Below the pieces are notes generated by a model, which was not told the DNA's origin, did no database searches, and saw only the letters and a program-made list of their open reading frames with translations. Shown one piece after another: positions 19,411 to 29,197 of a stretch of 64,000 nt of DNA. The stretch lies in the NCBI RefSeq assembly GCF_023078275.1, contig NC_062983.1, positions 3,775,001 to 3,839,000 of the forward strand, given 5' to 3'. The position numbers and the translations under genes were made by a program. Numbering within the stretch: position 1 is the stretch's first letter; the number at the start of each line of letters is the position of its first letter. The stretch comes from Leguminivora glycinivorella. Taxonomy: Eukaryota; Arthropoda; Insecta; Lepidoptera; Tortricidae.

Positions 19411-19655
19411 TTTAAGTCTATCGAAAAAATCGCTCGACGACGACGACGCCTAAGCGTCTTCATACCAACGAGTAATTTTTTGTCGGCTTACAGTAAACAC
19501 TTAAAAGTTTATTTATTTAACGAAACAAAATGAAATATAAAAACAAAGTCGATCGGCTAGAGTCGATTTCACGTCGATATTCGGTTTGGGGAGACCCTCA
19601 GCGTAAGGCTTGAGTAGACAGTCGGTGCAAAGCCGGAGCTCGCCCGTGTGTACGC

Positions 19656-19908
19656 TACACTGAGAGAAAATACAACCAGTTTTCATGTTCGTTCAACAAG
19701 TTTTTTGGTTAAAATAGCGCCTACGTGCTCTTTGGTTCAAACAACAAGCTACTTGTCATTTGAATCGGCAATATATTTGAATCAACAAGTCGATTTTATA
19801 AAAACAACCTGACAGATATTGTTTTAAACATACGTTTGGCTGATTCAAACGGATAAACCGCAACAAGTCGAACTTGTTAAATTCACAATGCAAATTTCTC
19901 TCAGTGTA
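19656..19908. mobile_element. 253-bp TIR element, TACACTGAGAGAAA ends
   Basis: Left TACACTGAGAGAAAATACAA; the right end in reverse complement is TACACTGAGAGAAATTTGCA. Possibly a TA target with TIR CACTGAGAGAAA. The inside is full of AACAAGT/ACTTGTT motifs (about six occurrences), which may be transposase-binding subterminal repeats. Non-coding. Confidence 0.75.
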
Positions 19909-19999
19909 TGCAGCGTCGACTCAGGACACTTTGTATGAGCTGCAATTGTTTGACACGCACTGCATTCATGACATGCCTCGCTGCGCGATACTATACTAA

Positions 20000-20130
20000 C
20001 GCCGTGTCTTGCGTGGGTGACGGTCGCGCCGTCGCGTCTCATACTTCCATATCGATAAGGTTTGATTTCGTATGCGTCGCATCGCCGTCGCGCGACTTTC
20101 GCGCGACCGTCGCCCGCGCAAGCCACGGCG
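20000..20130. mobile_element. 131-bp GC-rich MITE with TAA duplication (PIF/Harbinger-like)
   Basis: CGCCGTGTCTTGCGTGGGTG with ACGGTCGCGC on the left; in reverse complement CGCCGTGGCTTGCGCGGGCG with ACGGTCGCGC on the right. Flanked by TAA at 19997-19999 and 20131-20133. The long frames seen on both strands here come from the palindrome and are not genes. Confidence 0.85.
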
Positions 20131-20147
20131 TAAGAGACACCGTGTGG

Positions 20148-20401
20148 GGGCATTTTCAGAAACTGGGACGCAAACTTAGTGACAATTGTTAACAAAAATT
20201 AACTCGATGTCAGTTTTGTGACGACAATTAAGAATGAAATTTTTCTAAAAACCAACTTTTTTCGTGTTTTGTTTATGTAATTAACACAAAAGAAATATTT
20301 TTATTGAGATTTCATGCTTAATTGTCGTCACAAAACTGACATCGAGTTAATTATTGTTAACAGCTTTCACTAATTTGGGGTCCCAATTTTTGAAAATGCC
20401 C
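20148..20401. mobile_element. 254-bp foldback MITE, GGGCATTTTCA ends, GTGG duplication
   Basis: Starts GGGCATTTTCAGAAACTGGG and ends in its inverse (GGGCATTTTCAAAAATTGGG read backwards). Inner arms share TTAACTCGATGTCAGTTTTG and TGACGACAATTAAG exactly. Flanked by GTGG at 20144-20147 and 20402-20405. Arms of about 110 bp around an AT-rich loop. Confidence 0.85.
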
Positions 20402-20405
20402 GTGG

Positions 20406-20500
20406 TGACGGGTAATTCCCCCTTTCCTCTCGTGGTTGTCGTAGAAGTCGACTGTGGGATATGAGGTCGATCGTGGCGTGGGCGATTGTTTTTGTTCGTT
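20406..20500 (+). mobile_element. LINE 3'UTR fragment
   Basis: 'ttcctctcgtggttgtcgta', 'gaagtcgactgtgggatatg' match the start of 35700-35925 (CCTTCCTGTGGGTGTCGTAG, AAGGTGACCGTGGGATATAT). A short remnant beside the foldback MITE. Confidence 0.45.
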
Positions 20501-20843
20501 TCAGTTAATGTGCGTTGAATAAGGCCAGGACGCTTTGTTTGTAGCTATATCTACAATTTCACGATTCTCAATATGACCTGACGTAAGCAAACCTGTTTTA
20601 CAGCGAACGCTTCGTAAGCGTCTTCTCTTCTGTTTGAGTTGGTTTGAGTAATAAAATTCTCTCTCTTAAAGTTTAAACTTTTACGTTTTTAGAGTAACTG
20701 TTTACAGTCTGTGAAAATCGTTTGGAACTAGGGTCATTTACGAGGGTCGCACTTTCAAAACTTTATCCAAGGATTTGAGCGTCACAGACAAACGTCTCAA
20801 TCATTACACTGAAATAAATAATTTATTTACACTAAGAAATCTA

Positions 20844-20990
20844 TCTATATGATTCATGTAGCAGGAGTGAACAGGGTACTGGGGAGCCTTTTCATAATGG
20901 GGCAAAAAAATATCCAATTTAGTGTTGCCCGATTATGAAAGTTGCACTTGTTCACTCCTGCTCACGACTCATGAATCACCCTGTATATGA
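20844..20990. mobile_element. hairpin MITE, GCAGGAGTGAACA arms
   Basis: Left GATTCATGTAGCAGGAGTGA, ACA, TTTTCATAATGGGGCAA; right in reverse complement GATTCATGAGTCGTGAGCAG, GAGTGAACAAGTGC, TTTCATAATCGGGCAA. Right terminus 'caccctgtatatg'. About 145 bp, non-coding. Confidence 0.7.
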
Positions 20991-21129
20991 AGCCTTTAAG
21001 CATCATTTACGTCAACCAGACACTTGGGATGTTTTTTGGCAAATGTATTTTAATTAATAAAACCCACTTGCACCAATCACTTAATTTAGGGTTAGTGGGC
21101 TGTTAACTGTTAAATTCCGTAGAAAATGG

Positions 21130-21215
21130 AGGGTTAACCCTCGGGTTACCTACGTCAAATCTTGGGATTAGTTATCAAAGCTGACCGCAGGCTCCCATGA
21201 GCCGAGGCAAGGAAA
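21130..21215 (+). mobile_element. tRNA-derived SINE, family 2, fragment
   Basis: 'ttaaccctcgggttacctac', 'caaatcttgggattagttat', 'caggctcccatgagccgagg' match the 3' body of family 2. A separate scrap at 21493-21516 (GATAACGCAAGGAGGATGAA) is the family-2 3' end. Confidence 0.65.
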
Positions 21216-21606
21216 GGCCCTTTTTCCTTTTCTTTATGTGTACAGTTATATATCTATATTATGCTGTATGTCACATAATGTGTTTGCTATTCGGTTACTT
21301 GCCAAACAATAACATAATTGTTTAAATATAACATAATAGTTAATGCGTATAATTTTAGACGTAAACTCAATGTATCAATGTATGTCTCAGTGAGAACTGA
21401 TGTGGAGGTAAATGCATGTTTACCATATAATTTAGTTTTTATACAAAAGTATGTAAATTTAATTCTGTTTGTTCTCCTAACAAATAAATAAATGCCGCGA
21501 TAACGCAAGGAGGATGAATTCAAAAATCTAATATTTATATCCAAAGCCAATAACGTGGAAATTCTCAACACGAACACGACCGAGTGCAAGGTACGTATCC
21601 AACGTC

Positions 21607-21813
21607 ACAATCGCTTACGTTTCGCAAGCGTATCGTAGCTAGCTGTCCCTGTCGCTCTTGGTGCCATAGCCGAATGGCATTTCTGCTACGCGAAACGAAA
21701 ACTAAACGCCGCGAAAGGTAATCTGGTTCTGTCGCGCCAATACGCAAGAGAGATAGAGATAGATATCTACGAGCGTTTCGTTTCGTGAACGTTTGTGCCA
21801 TTCGTCTACGTAC
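21607..21813. mobile_element. palindromic GTAGCCGAATGGCA repeat plus a second partial
   Basis: The core copy 21660-21813 runs from GGTGCCATAGCCGAATGGCA to TGTGCCATTCGTCTACGTAC, with AAACGAAAACTAAACGCCGC, TCTGTCGCGCCAATACGCAA and ATCTACGAGCGTTTCGTTTC inside. It is preceded by a 50-bp partial (TCGCTTACGTTTCGCAAGCG, TATCGTAGCTAGCTGTCCCT), the same arrangement as at 11519. Confidence 0.8.
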
Positions 21814-21939
21814 CCTGTGTAGTGCCGCGACAACCAGTGACCGATTTCACAATAGTGTGACACTTCACCGTTCATTTCCTACTGTGTTCAACAAGGGAAT
21901 ATTGACGCTCGTTAATAATGTTACTTAACAATCTAGAAA

Positions 21940-22150
21940 TAGCTCAGAATATATAATAGTATAAGTACTTATACAGAAGGCTCACTCCTTTAACGTTTCA
22001 CAAAAGGGACCGCACACGAGCAGCTGACATTGAATTCTACTGCGCCGCGCGAAGGTAGTCACCAGTGAATTGGCCGAGCATTCGCGGCCACCGTCATATA
22101 GGTACTTGTAGTACAGCGATAGAATCGCGGATAGTGAGCCGCCTCTAGAA
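21940..22150 (+). repeat. dispersed repeat Q, longest same-strand copy
   Basis: CAGAATATATAATAGTATAA, CAGAAGGCTCACTCCTTTAA, CACACGAGCAGCTGACATTG, CGCCGCGCGAAGGTAGTCAC, then GCGGCCACCGTCATATAGGT, ACTTGTAGTACAGCGATAGA. The last two blocks also occur, reversed, at 49470-49520. Confidence 0.75.
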
Positions 22151-22564
22151 ATAGGCATAGATTTTTCAGTGTCAAGTATCAATGTCATGGTGAAATAGCG
22201 TTTCGAGCGCCATGTATCGTCAACGATTGTCACTCCGGCTAGGCTCGCAGGAAATTATTGCTAATGGACTCACCCGCGCCAATATCGGTGCATGATTGCA
22301 TTACGGCCGTTGAAAGGAAGCGTGCATCAAATTTAACAGGATTTTGGTGAAAGCGCGAATTTTCTGTGCCAATTTAGTGGCACGCAACAAAATCCTGGAG
22401 CTGATACACGCTGCAGTAAAGCCACTCAGGTACATACGTAGACACTTTTTATTATTATTCTCAGTATTTGTTTTCTTTCTTAGGCTAGGTATTTTTATAA
22501 TATGATTATAAAAGTAAAATACAAAACAATACAAAATATATAAACACATTATAAAAAAACCTAA

Positions 22565-22900
22565 CCTAGGGTGCCGCCAGCAGCGGGGCAGGGCCCAAGC
22601 TGCCGGTGGTTAGGGCTGCAGAGAGAGGAACCGTCGGACTATCCGCGCTGTGTCCAAGATCACCGCCTTCTGCATCTTGCCCTTGATCCAGCCACCTAGC
22701 GAGAGTCTCTTAAGATGTTGGTCGAGACTCTTCGCTATGAGACCGTTCGCTGAAACGACTATCGGAATAATGATCGTTGAATCAACATCCCACATGGCGG
22801 TTATCTCGTGAGCCAAGTCTAGGTACTTACTGGACTTGTCTCGGCTTTCACGAGATTCTCATTATGGGGGATGGTGATGTCAACGAGCACGTTATTATTA
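22565..22900 (-). pseudogene. LINE ORF2 C-terminus, one frameshift
   Basis: Minus strand: VLVDITIPHNENLVKAE in one frame, then after a 1-nt shift KYLDLAHEITAMWDVDST, IIIPIVVSANGLIAKSLDQH, LKRLSLGGWIKGKMQKAVIL, DTARIVRRFLSLQP and stop. This conserved tail is one I know from the C-terminal (post-RT) part of lepidopteran LINE polyproteins; I do not assign the clade. No RT core remains. Confidence 0.7.
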
Positions 22901-23040
22901 TTTGTATGTCTGTTACAAGGTCCCGGGCATTTGCATGGCGTGTGTGTGGCCGAAGCCAACACGTACAGGTTCTTGAAAGTAGACAATTTACTCTAAAGTT
23001 TATGTGACACCAATACACACACGCACACTTATTATAGGTA

Positions 23041-23216
23041 ATTATAAATGTGCTTACTCTTGGCCACAGACTAGCCAAAGGCAAAGACGTGACCTACGAT
23101 GGAGTGAGCTCACCCAGAAGATGCCTATTCACTCTTAATTTGAAGGTTGCCGGGTTATTATGAGGTCGGAAATATAGCCGCCGGCAAAGACTTCCATTCC
23201 TTGGCAGTGCGCATAA
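23041..23216 (-). pseudogene. LINE ORF2 C-terminus and 3'UTR, interrupted at its 5' side by the CR1-like element
   Basis: Minus strand: WKSLPAAIFPTS, then in the next frame NPATFKLRVNRHLLGELTPS, followed by 'tctttgcctttggctagtct' and 'gtggccaagagtaagcacat'. The same piece is at 44680-44805 on the plus strand. Its upstream side meets the (ATTCT)n tail of the CR1-like LINE at 23221. Confidence 0.7.
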
Positions 23217-23627
23217 GACAAGAAGAATAGAATAGAATAGAATAGAATAGAATAGAATTTCTTTATTTGCCAGAATACGTATGGTACAGGATGATAACAG
23301 GTTTTTAAAGTATCAGTATTCAGTCGAAAACACGACATGCAAATAATTGACAATATTACAATATGAAAACTTTACAACAATAATAACAGACTTATAAATT
23401 AAAACAAGATAATATGGTTGGTGGGTTTTTTACATAATAAAAAGGATTCCACTTATAAAAAAAAAATGCAACTGTCAAAACGTTATTAATACTAGTCGTT
23501 AAAATTAAAAAATATACAAAATGGAAGTCATGAATTAATAATTAAGAATTATAAAAGTTAAATGTCAAGAAACGTACACAATGTGAAATATACTACTTGT
23601 TTAATAATTTATGTTCCAAAAATTCCC

Positions 23628-26540
23628 TTACACTATAAAAGCAATTTTCGGACAGCCATTTGGTAATTTTATTATTAAATTGTTTACAATCAATTTTTTG
23701 AGTTCATCAGGAAGGCTGTTAAATAAAACTATACACATGTTATATGCATTCCTGTGGTATATAGTGGAATGTGAGGGAGGCTGATATAATAAGTCTTTAT
23801 ATTGCGCTCTCTGATTTCCTGGCAATACATCACACCTCTTTCTAAAAAGTTCTGGATGTTTTTTTACAAATAGACACGCTTTTCTTATATACATACAAGG
23901 TAAAGGCAAAATATTAAATTTTTCAAACAGTGGCTTACAGGTGTCCATGATCCAGGCATTGGCTATCGCACGAATGCATTTTTTCTGCCGAACGAACGCT
24001 TTCTCAATGTCGACTGAATTACCCCACAGTAATAGGCCATAATTAAGTACAGACGCTACATATCCATGGTAGGCAGTTGTTGCAGCCTCTATAGATACCG
24101 TATTCCTAATTTTCCTTAGAGCAAATACGAATCCGTCAAGTTTGGAACAAACTACTTCGACGTGTCGTTTCCAGTTTAAGTTTTTGTCAATATTTAATCC
24201 TAAAAATTTCACATTATCCAATTTTTCTATTACGATGTCATTATATTTGATGTCAAGTTGGCCAGGATCAGTTTGATAAGAATGAAATTGTGTATATACA
24301 GTTTTTGTCAGGTTGATATTTAAATTATTATTGCTGGTCCATGTACTGATATCAGCCAAGGCTTTATTTATTTCAGCTTCATATGTTAAAGCGTTCTCCC
24401 CCTTAATCATTAGTGTAGTATCGTCCGCAAATAAAATGCACTTTTGTGTTGTAGCTTGGGGAAGATCATTAACATAGATCAGAAACAACAACGGGCCCAA
24501 ATTACTGCCCTGAGGAACTCCCCATCTATTTACACGAAATTCAGACCGGAACCTTTGTTTCTCAATACTTTTCCCCTGACTGACGAATCTTTGAATTTCT
24601 GTACACTGTTTTCTGTCTGCTAAGTAGCTTTTTAGCCAAGTAAGCACAAAACCTCTAACTCCATATGTTTCAAGTTTTCTCAATAGAATAGTGTGATTAA
24701 CCGTATCAAAGGCTTTACTTAAGTCAAGAAAAACCGATGTTATTGGTAATTTATCGTTTATCGCTTCTGATATATGCTTGATGAAGTGAAAGCAAGCCAA
24801 TTCTGTTGATTGACCTTTCCTAAAACCAAACTGATTTGGTTTCAATATATTTTTCTTTTCGAAATAGCTTGTTAACCTTCTACACATGGCTTTTTCAAAT
24901 AATTTTGATAATACTGGAACTAAAGTTATCGGTCTATAGTTGTTGGGATCTTTACGATTGCCCTTTTTAAATAATGGTTTAATAATCGATAACTTTAATT
25001 GTTCTGGGAAGATACCTTGATTAAAAGACAAATTTATAACATGCGTTAAAGGATAGGTAAGGCTTATTGCATTTAGTTTTAAAATATTTGTAATAATGTC
25101 ATCATAGCCACAAGCTCTACTATTATTAAGTGACATAATTAATTTGTAAACTTCTGGTTCATCAACTGGTTCCAAAAACATTGAGTTTACTTGATTTCCC
25201 AGATTGTATGTTAGCTGAGGAGGAGATATTTGTTTTATATCAGAATTTGTTAACTCGATAAAATAATTATTAAATAGATTACAAATGTCTTGGGGATCAG
25301 TATATGTCATATTATCAATTTGTATAGAGTCAAGATTATTGATATGATAATTATTAGATGTCATCGATGATATTACTTGCCATGTCGCCTTACATTTATT
25401 CCTATGGTTTAAAATTAACTGTTTGTTTACTATTTTCTGTGATGTACTAATACACTTCCTAAGAATTTTATCGTAGTGTTTAAATTTACGTTTATTTTCA
25501 TTTTTATTACAAGATGTTCTACATTTCATATACAGTTTACGTTTCGTGTAACATGATTTTTTTATTCCTTTTGTTATCCATTTTGTTTTATTTTGGCGAC
25601 TGCTAGTTTTTATTTTAATCCAAGGAAAACATAAGTCATAAAAAAGACGCAAAAGGTCATAAAACTTCAAAAAGGCTCCATTAAAATCATTAGTACTCAG
25701 AATGTCAGAAAATGATAATGCAGAGATACATTCAGAGAATTTAGAAATATTTTCAGAACTATAGTCCCTTACGAACTCAAACCATCGAATACATTTATCA
25801 GGCCTTCGCATGTGAATAGTTAGCGTCTGCGCTTTGTCATGGTCCGATAGACAAAGATTATGAGTCTCAGCTACCACATTTTTCCTATTGATATTGCTCG
25901 CAATCTGGTCCAGGCAAGTATTCTGTCGTGTTGGTGTATTAATATGCATCACAAAATTAAAGTTAATAAGCGTACTCTTCAGATCTTGGCTAAACTGATT
26001 ATCTATTAAAATGTTAATATTCCAATCACCGCAAATTACTACTTTCTTTTTCCTATATTTTACCGATAAATATTGCAATAAATTATTCAATTTATGTATA
26101 AATATGCCTACATGAGATCGAGTTTGTTCAGGTATTCTATATATTACCACAATTATGAGATTTAATCCTATTATCTCAGTGGCACAGCACTCAAAGTAAA
26201 AGTTAGTAGCCAGGTTAGGATCTAATTTAATAGATTTAGCCTCTACCGATTTCTTAACTAAGATAGCAGTACCACCTCTACTGCCTTCTCTACAATAGGA
26301 TGCTGCCAATTTGTAATTATTTATTATAATATTGCATTCACAGGTACGCTTTACAAAAGTTTCACTTAGACAGATTACATCAACCTCCTGATTCCTACTT
26401 TGAAACTCTTCTAACGCAATTTGTAATGAGTCAATTTTGTTCAACAATCCATTTATATTCTGATGAAATATTTTGAAACTATTACTGGGACACGTTTTAT
26501 CCTTAGCGGGACTTTTATTTGCTACCTGGAAGTTATTCAC
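23628..26540 (-). CDS. LINE ORF2: apurinic-type endonuclease + reverse transcriptase
   Basis: Nicks target DNA and copies the element RNA at the nick (target-primed reverse transcription). The endonuclease domain spans about residues 22-240: N28 in FHQNING, E60 in LSETF, GDWN at 171-174, D211 and SDH at 232-234. The RT spans about 480-790: FLDLSKAFD at 604-612 (first catalytic Asp), GVPQGS at 674-679, and the FADD box at 704-707, so all catalytic residues are present. The C-terminus has no RNase H and ends KIAFIV. The frame opens with GTG (GTGAATAA, overlapping the ORF1 stop) and there is no ATG before residue 198. A likely ancestral ATGAATAA suggests a start lost by A-to-G change, or reinitiation at a non-ATG codon. 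The 8-nt overlap is in the +1 frame. No stops or frameshifts. Confidence 0.9.
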   Translation of the reverse strand: MNNFQVANKSPAKDKTCPSNSFKIFHQNINGLLNKIDSLQIALEEFQSRNQEVDVICLSETFVKRTCECNIIINNYKLAASYCREGSRGGTAILVKKSVEAKSIKLDPNLATNFYFECCATEIIGLNLIIVVIYRIPEQTRSHVGIFIHKLNNLLQYLSVKYRKKKVVICGDWNINILIDNQFSQDLKSTLINFNFVMHINTPTRQNTCLDQIASNINRKNVVAETHNLCLSDHDKAQTLTIHMRRPDKCIRWFEFVRDYSSENISKFSECISALSFSDILSTNDFNGAFLKFYDLLRLFYDLCFPWIKIKTSSRQNKTKWITKGIKKSCYTKRKLYMKCRTSCNKNENKRKFKHYDKILRKCISTSQKIVNKQLILNHRNKCKATWQVISSMTSNNYHINNLDSIQIDNMTYTDPQDICNLFNNYFIELTNSDIKQISPPQLTYNLGNQVNSMFLEPVDEPEVYKLIMSLNNSRACGYDDIITNILKLNAISLTYPLTHVINLSFNQGIFPEQLKLSIIKPLFKKGNRKDPNNYRPITLVPVLSKLFEKAMCRRLTSYFEKKNILKPNQFGFRKGQSTELACFHFIKHISEAINDKLPITSVFLDLSKAFDTVNHTILLRKLETYGVRGFVLTWLKSYLADRKQCTEIQRFVSQGKSIEKQRFRSEFRVNRWGVPQGSNLGPLLFLIYVNDLPQATTQKCILFADDTTLMIKGENALTYEAEINKALADISTWTSNNNLNINLTKTVYTQFHSYQTDPGQLDIKYNDIVIEKLDNVKFLGLNIDKNLNWKRHVEVVCSKLDGFVFALRKIRNTVSIEAATTAYHGYVASVLNYGLLLWGNSVDIEKAFVRQKKCIRAIANAWIMDTCKPLFEKFNILPLPCMYIRKACLFVKKHPELFRKRCDVLPGNQRAQYKDLLYQPPSHSTIYHRNAYNMCIVLFNSLPDELKKLIVNNLIIKLPNGCPKIAFIV

Positions 26541-27495
26541 GAAAAAATGTTGATCTATTGCTTATATTACCTAGAGCGTCACGACTAGCGTCAACAGTTG
26601 ATGTATTCATGATTTCGTTTTCCATTTGAATGATAGATACCAGCTGGCAAATGTCAGTGAATAGTGTTTTTAAGCCTGTTTTATTTAGTTGTCCAGATTT
26701 ACGATAAAACATGTCATAGTCATATACTAAGTTACGATTGCTGTCGAGTAGGTACACGTAATTATATTTAACATTGTCAATGTACAATAAATGGTTGAAT
26801 ATTTCAATTCTTCGATTACACATATTTGATAATGGGCTAATATTAAAATTCGGGTAACATATAATGATATTGGTGTGGATAAGTTTGGACAAAGTGCTCC
26901 TTATGTACAAGACTAAATTATCATAATTTTGGGACTTTCTAAAGTCATCCTCACCTATGAAAATAATACAATAATCCTTTTCATTGTAATCTTTTAGTTT
27001 ACCGGCGATATCGCAAAGTAACGTGCGCACACCGACTTCAGGATAAAGATAGTGACAAACGTTAAAGCTATCACCTAACATGCAGTTCGCAATTTGTAAC
27101 ATTTTATTGTGTTTATTTGTGCTCAAAATTGAAATGTTATTTTTAACAAAATTTTGCTCTACTTCGCTTCTTCGGGCAGCATTAGGTGTAGACGACGATT
27201 CGTTCGTTGCGCTATCTACGGAGTTTTGCTTAGGAGACATGGATTTGCGATGATCATTTCCTTGTGGTGACTTAGGTGTATTTGCAAGATCCAGGACTAG
27301 ATCGGTAACAGTACGTGTATCCAGTTCGTCATCGTAATTTTGCTTAGTTCCATGAGGCGGTTTAGGCGTACAAACTAGAGAAGATTTATTCAAGGTTTTC
27401 GGTTTCTTCGGAGTAGGCTTCTTGGTATGTGATCGACAGATGTGTTCCAGTTTAGTAACCTTGATATTGTAATCACCTACTTGTGTTTTAAGCAA
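26533..27495 (-). CDS. LINE ORF1 with SGNH/esterase-like domain, catalytic His missing
   Basis: The role in CR1/L2-type elements is RNP formation and nucleic-acid or membrane association. The N-terminal ~115 residues are basic and low-complexity (KKPTPKKPKT, TPKPPHG, TPKSPQGN repeats). Residues ~135-290 look like an SGNH hydrolase: GDSF at 141-144 (block I), GEDD at 181-184 where GxND is expected (block III), and DMFYRKSGQLNKTG at 261-274 where the family has DGxHLNxxG. The Asp is present only as YD at 260-261 and His is replaced by Gln269, so catalysis is doubtful. The frame starts at TTG after a TAG; the first ATG is at residue 86, so the true start is lost or upstream. It ends in TAA overlapping ORF2. 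Confidence 0.75.
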   Translation of the reverse strand: MLKTQVGDYNIKVTKLEHICRSHTKKPTPKKPKTLNKSSLVCTPKPPHGTKQNYDDELDTRTVTDLVLDLANTPKSPQGNDHRKSMSPKQNSVDSATNESSSTPNAARRSEVEQNFVKNNISILSTNKHNKMLQIANCMLGDSFNVCHYLYPEVGVRTLLCDIAGKLKDYNEKDYCIIFIGEDDFRKSQNYDNLVLYIRSTLSKLIHTNIIICYPNFNISPLSNMCNRRIEIFNHLLYIDNVKYNYVYLLDSNRNLVYDYDMFYRKSGQLNKTGLKTLFTDICQLVSIIQMENEIMNTSTVDASRDALGNISNRSTFFRE

Positions 27496-27800
27496 CTAAA
27501 AAATAGTCAAACAGGAAGAGCTTCGCTGTACGAATTTTCTGTACGTGGAACAGTGTTCGTGTACAATATAATGCAAGCGTCAAAACGACGAGAGAGAATA
27601 TCAGACCGTAATAAATTTGCAAGTAATTAGCAAGCTGTTTAAATACTTGAAATACCAGACACATGTGTACAAATAAAACCCCTTTGCCGCTATCTCGGAT
27701 AGACGGTTGCCGCGTAGCCGAACCATTGTACTTCGGATTTGACCGATTTCTGGAAGGCGGCGGCGATCAAAAGGATCGGCCACCCTCCATTATGCGCGCG

Positions 27801-29197
27801 CGCACAGTGTCCAAAAACATATACACTTTCATACTTTACACCACGGTAATAAAGCACAAGCTTGTATATTTATTTTAACTGTTCCTAGGCGATAGAAGGC
27901 TGTAAAACCAAAAAGACTTACGTACATTTTAGTGACAAACTTTGATAAACTCTTTTACTTTTAGCGTTAGAAGAAAGCAATAAAGAAATTCTCCTTTGTC
28001 GGAACACTATAAAATAAATAAAAGAAAGTATGTACCTAGTTAAAATGTAACAAAAGCTCCCGAAGCTTATCGCTGATAAGACATAAAGTTAGGACAAGCC
28101 CTCCTAAGTGACTAATTATGAAAATCATTAGCATAACGATAACATCGCTATGTTATCGTTATAACCAGTGAAAGGAACGGACAATGGTTAGGTATTTCAA
28201 CGATTTAAAATAATTAACAATTCCAAAACATAACCGGAAGCAAATAAAATAAAAATCTAAAACAAAATTACTTATATCCCTTAAGGTGTGATTTATTTGC
28301 CAGTATTGGTTTTAAATTAACTATTAACAGGGACTGGCCTTAAATTTTTATGTGTATCAGAAGTAAAGCGCTTTGTGCAAATTCGCGGTATCAAGTCTGT
28401 ATTCCTGAGGTTGCAGAGAACATAACATTATTCAAGTTTTAGTTTTGAAAGAACACGACGAAAGGACTCCATGAAAATGTGTTAAAAATGAGTTCTTTAC
28501 CTTCTTGAATTATATTATAGAACTACATCAGAACCAGATCTATTTATAAGCAATGTACTTTGACATAGGTAAATTCTTAACCCATCAGACCGAAAACATT
28601 AAACAAATATTATTCCTACCCTATCATTATAAAACGCTATATCATGTTGAAGTTAATATAATATTCAAAGAGAACTGACGCTGGAAGGAGGCATAAAACG
28701 TTTCATTTACTAAAATGAAACCATATTTCGGGCACTGAATTAATAAGAAATCCCAAGAAATGGACCCTTCACGACGCCGACTTCTAAATATTAATTTGAA
28801 ATGATAACAAAGTATAAATTTACTTTCGAGAAATGGAGTCCTGGATCTAACTAAATTGGTAAGTTATTTTGCTCGTAACGTCTTAATAGAATTGAGAGAT
28901 CATTCATTTGCATAGATCACTTCGGCGTTTTTAAAGATAAGCCTAAGATGGGCATCTTATTGGTATTTTTATTAGCTTTTATTCAACTTGCTTTGTTCGT
29001 ATGTTAGAAGAAGAAGACATAACATTATAATAACGATACTGTCCTTTTTCTAACCACATAAACCTTGGAATCCCGTGGCATATCCATACTAGCACCATGT
29101 TTGAGGTCATTCACCCCGTAGCCCGTGTGACATCCAAATTGCCGATCACTGGTAATGTGGTAATGTCCAATTTCAATCACTTAACGAAATTGTAAAC
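27801..29197. other. unassigned AT-rich sequence
   Basis: No gene recognised. A 13-bp-arm palindrome (ATAACGATAACAT, CGCT loop) lies at 28133-28162. Confidence 0.35.

Larger units (their letters stand above)
23221..27800 (-). mobile_element. CR1-like non-LTR retrotransposon, nearly complete
   Basis: Two overlapping ORFs in LINE order on the minus strand (ORF1 27495-26533, ORF2 26540-23628), a ~370-bp 3'UTR and a terminal (ATTCT)n array at 23221-23258. Vertebrate CR1 elements end in ATTCTRTG repeats, and an SGNH-like ORF1 is also a CR1/L2 trait, so CR1 is the best clade call. The 5' boundary is not sharp: 27600-27800 is GC-richer and may be the 5'UTR. No target duplication was found. ORF2 has no stop in 970 codons, so the copy is young, but both start codons look damaged. 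Confidence 0.85.

Noticed and set aside
19845..20195. Overlapping 94- and 116-codon frames on both strands
   Set aside because: They lie over a GC-rich inverted-repeat MITE and its neighbour. Open frames on both strands are expected from the palindrome.
22848..23084. 78-codon minus-strand frame containing SLWPRVSTF
   Set aside because: It reads the 3'UTR of a LINE fragment whose true coding frame ends upstream.
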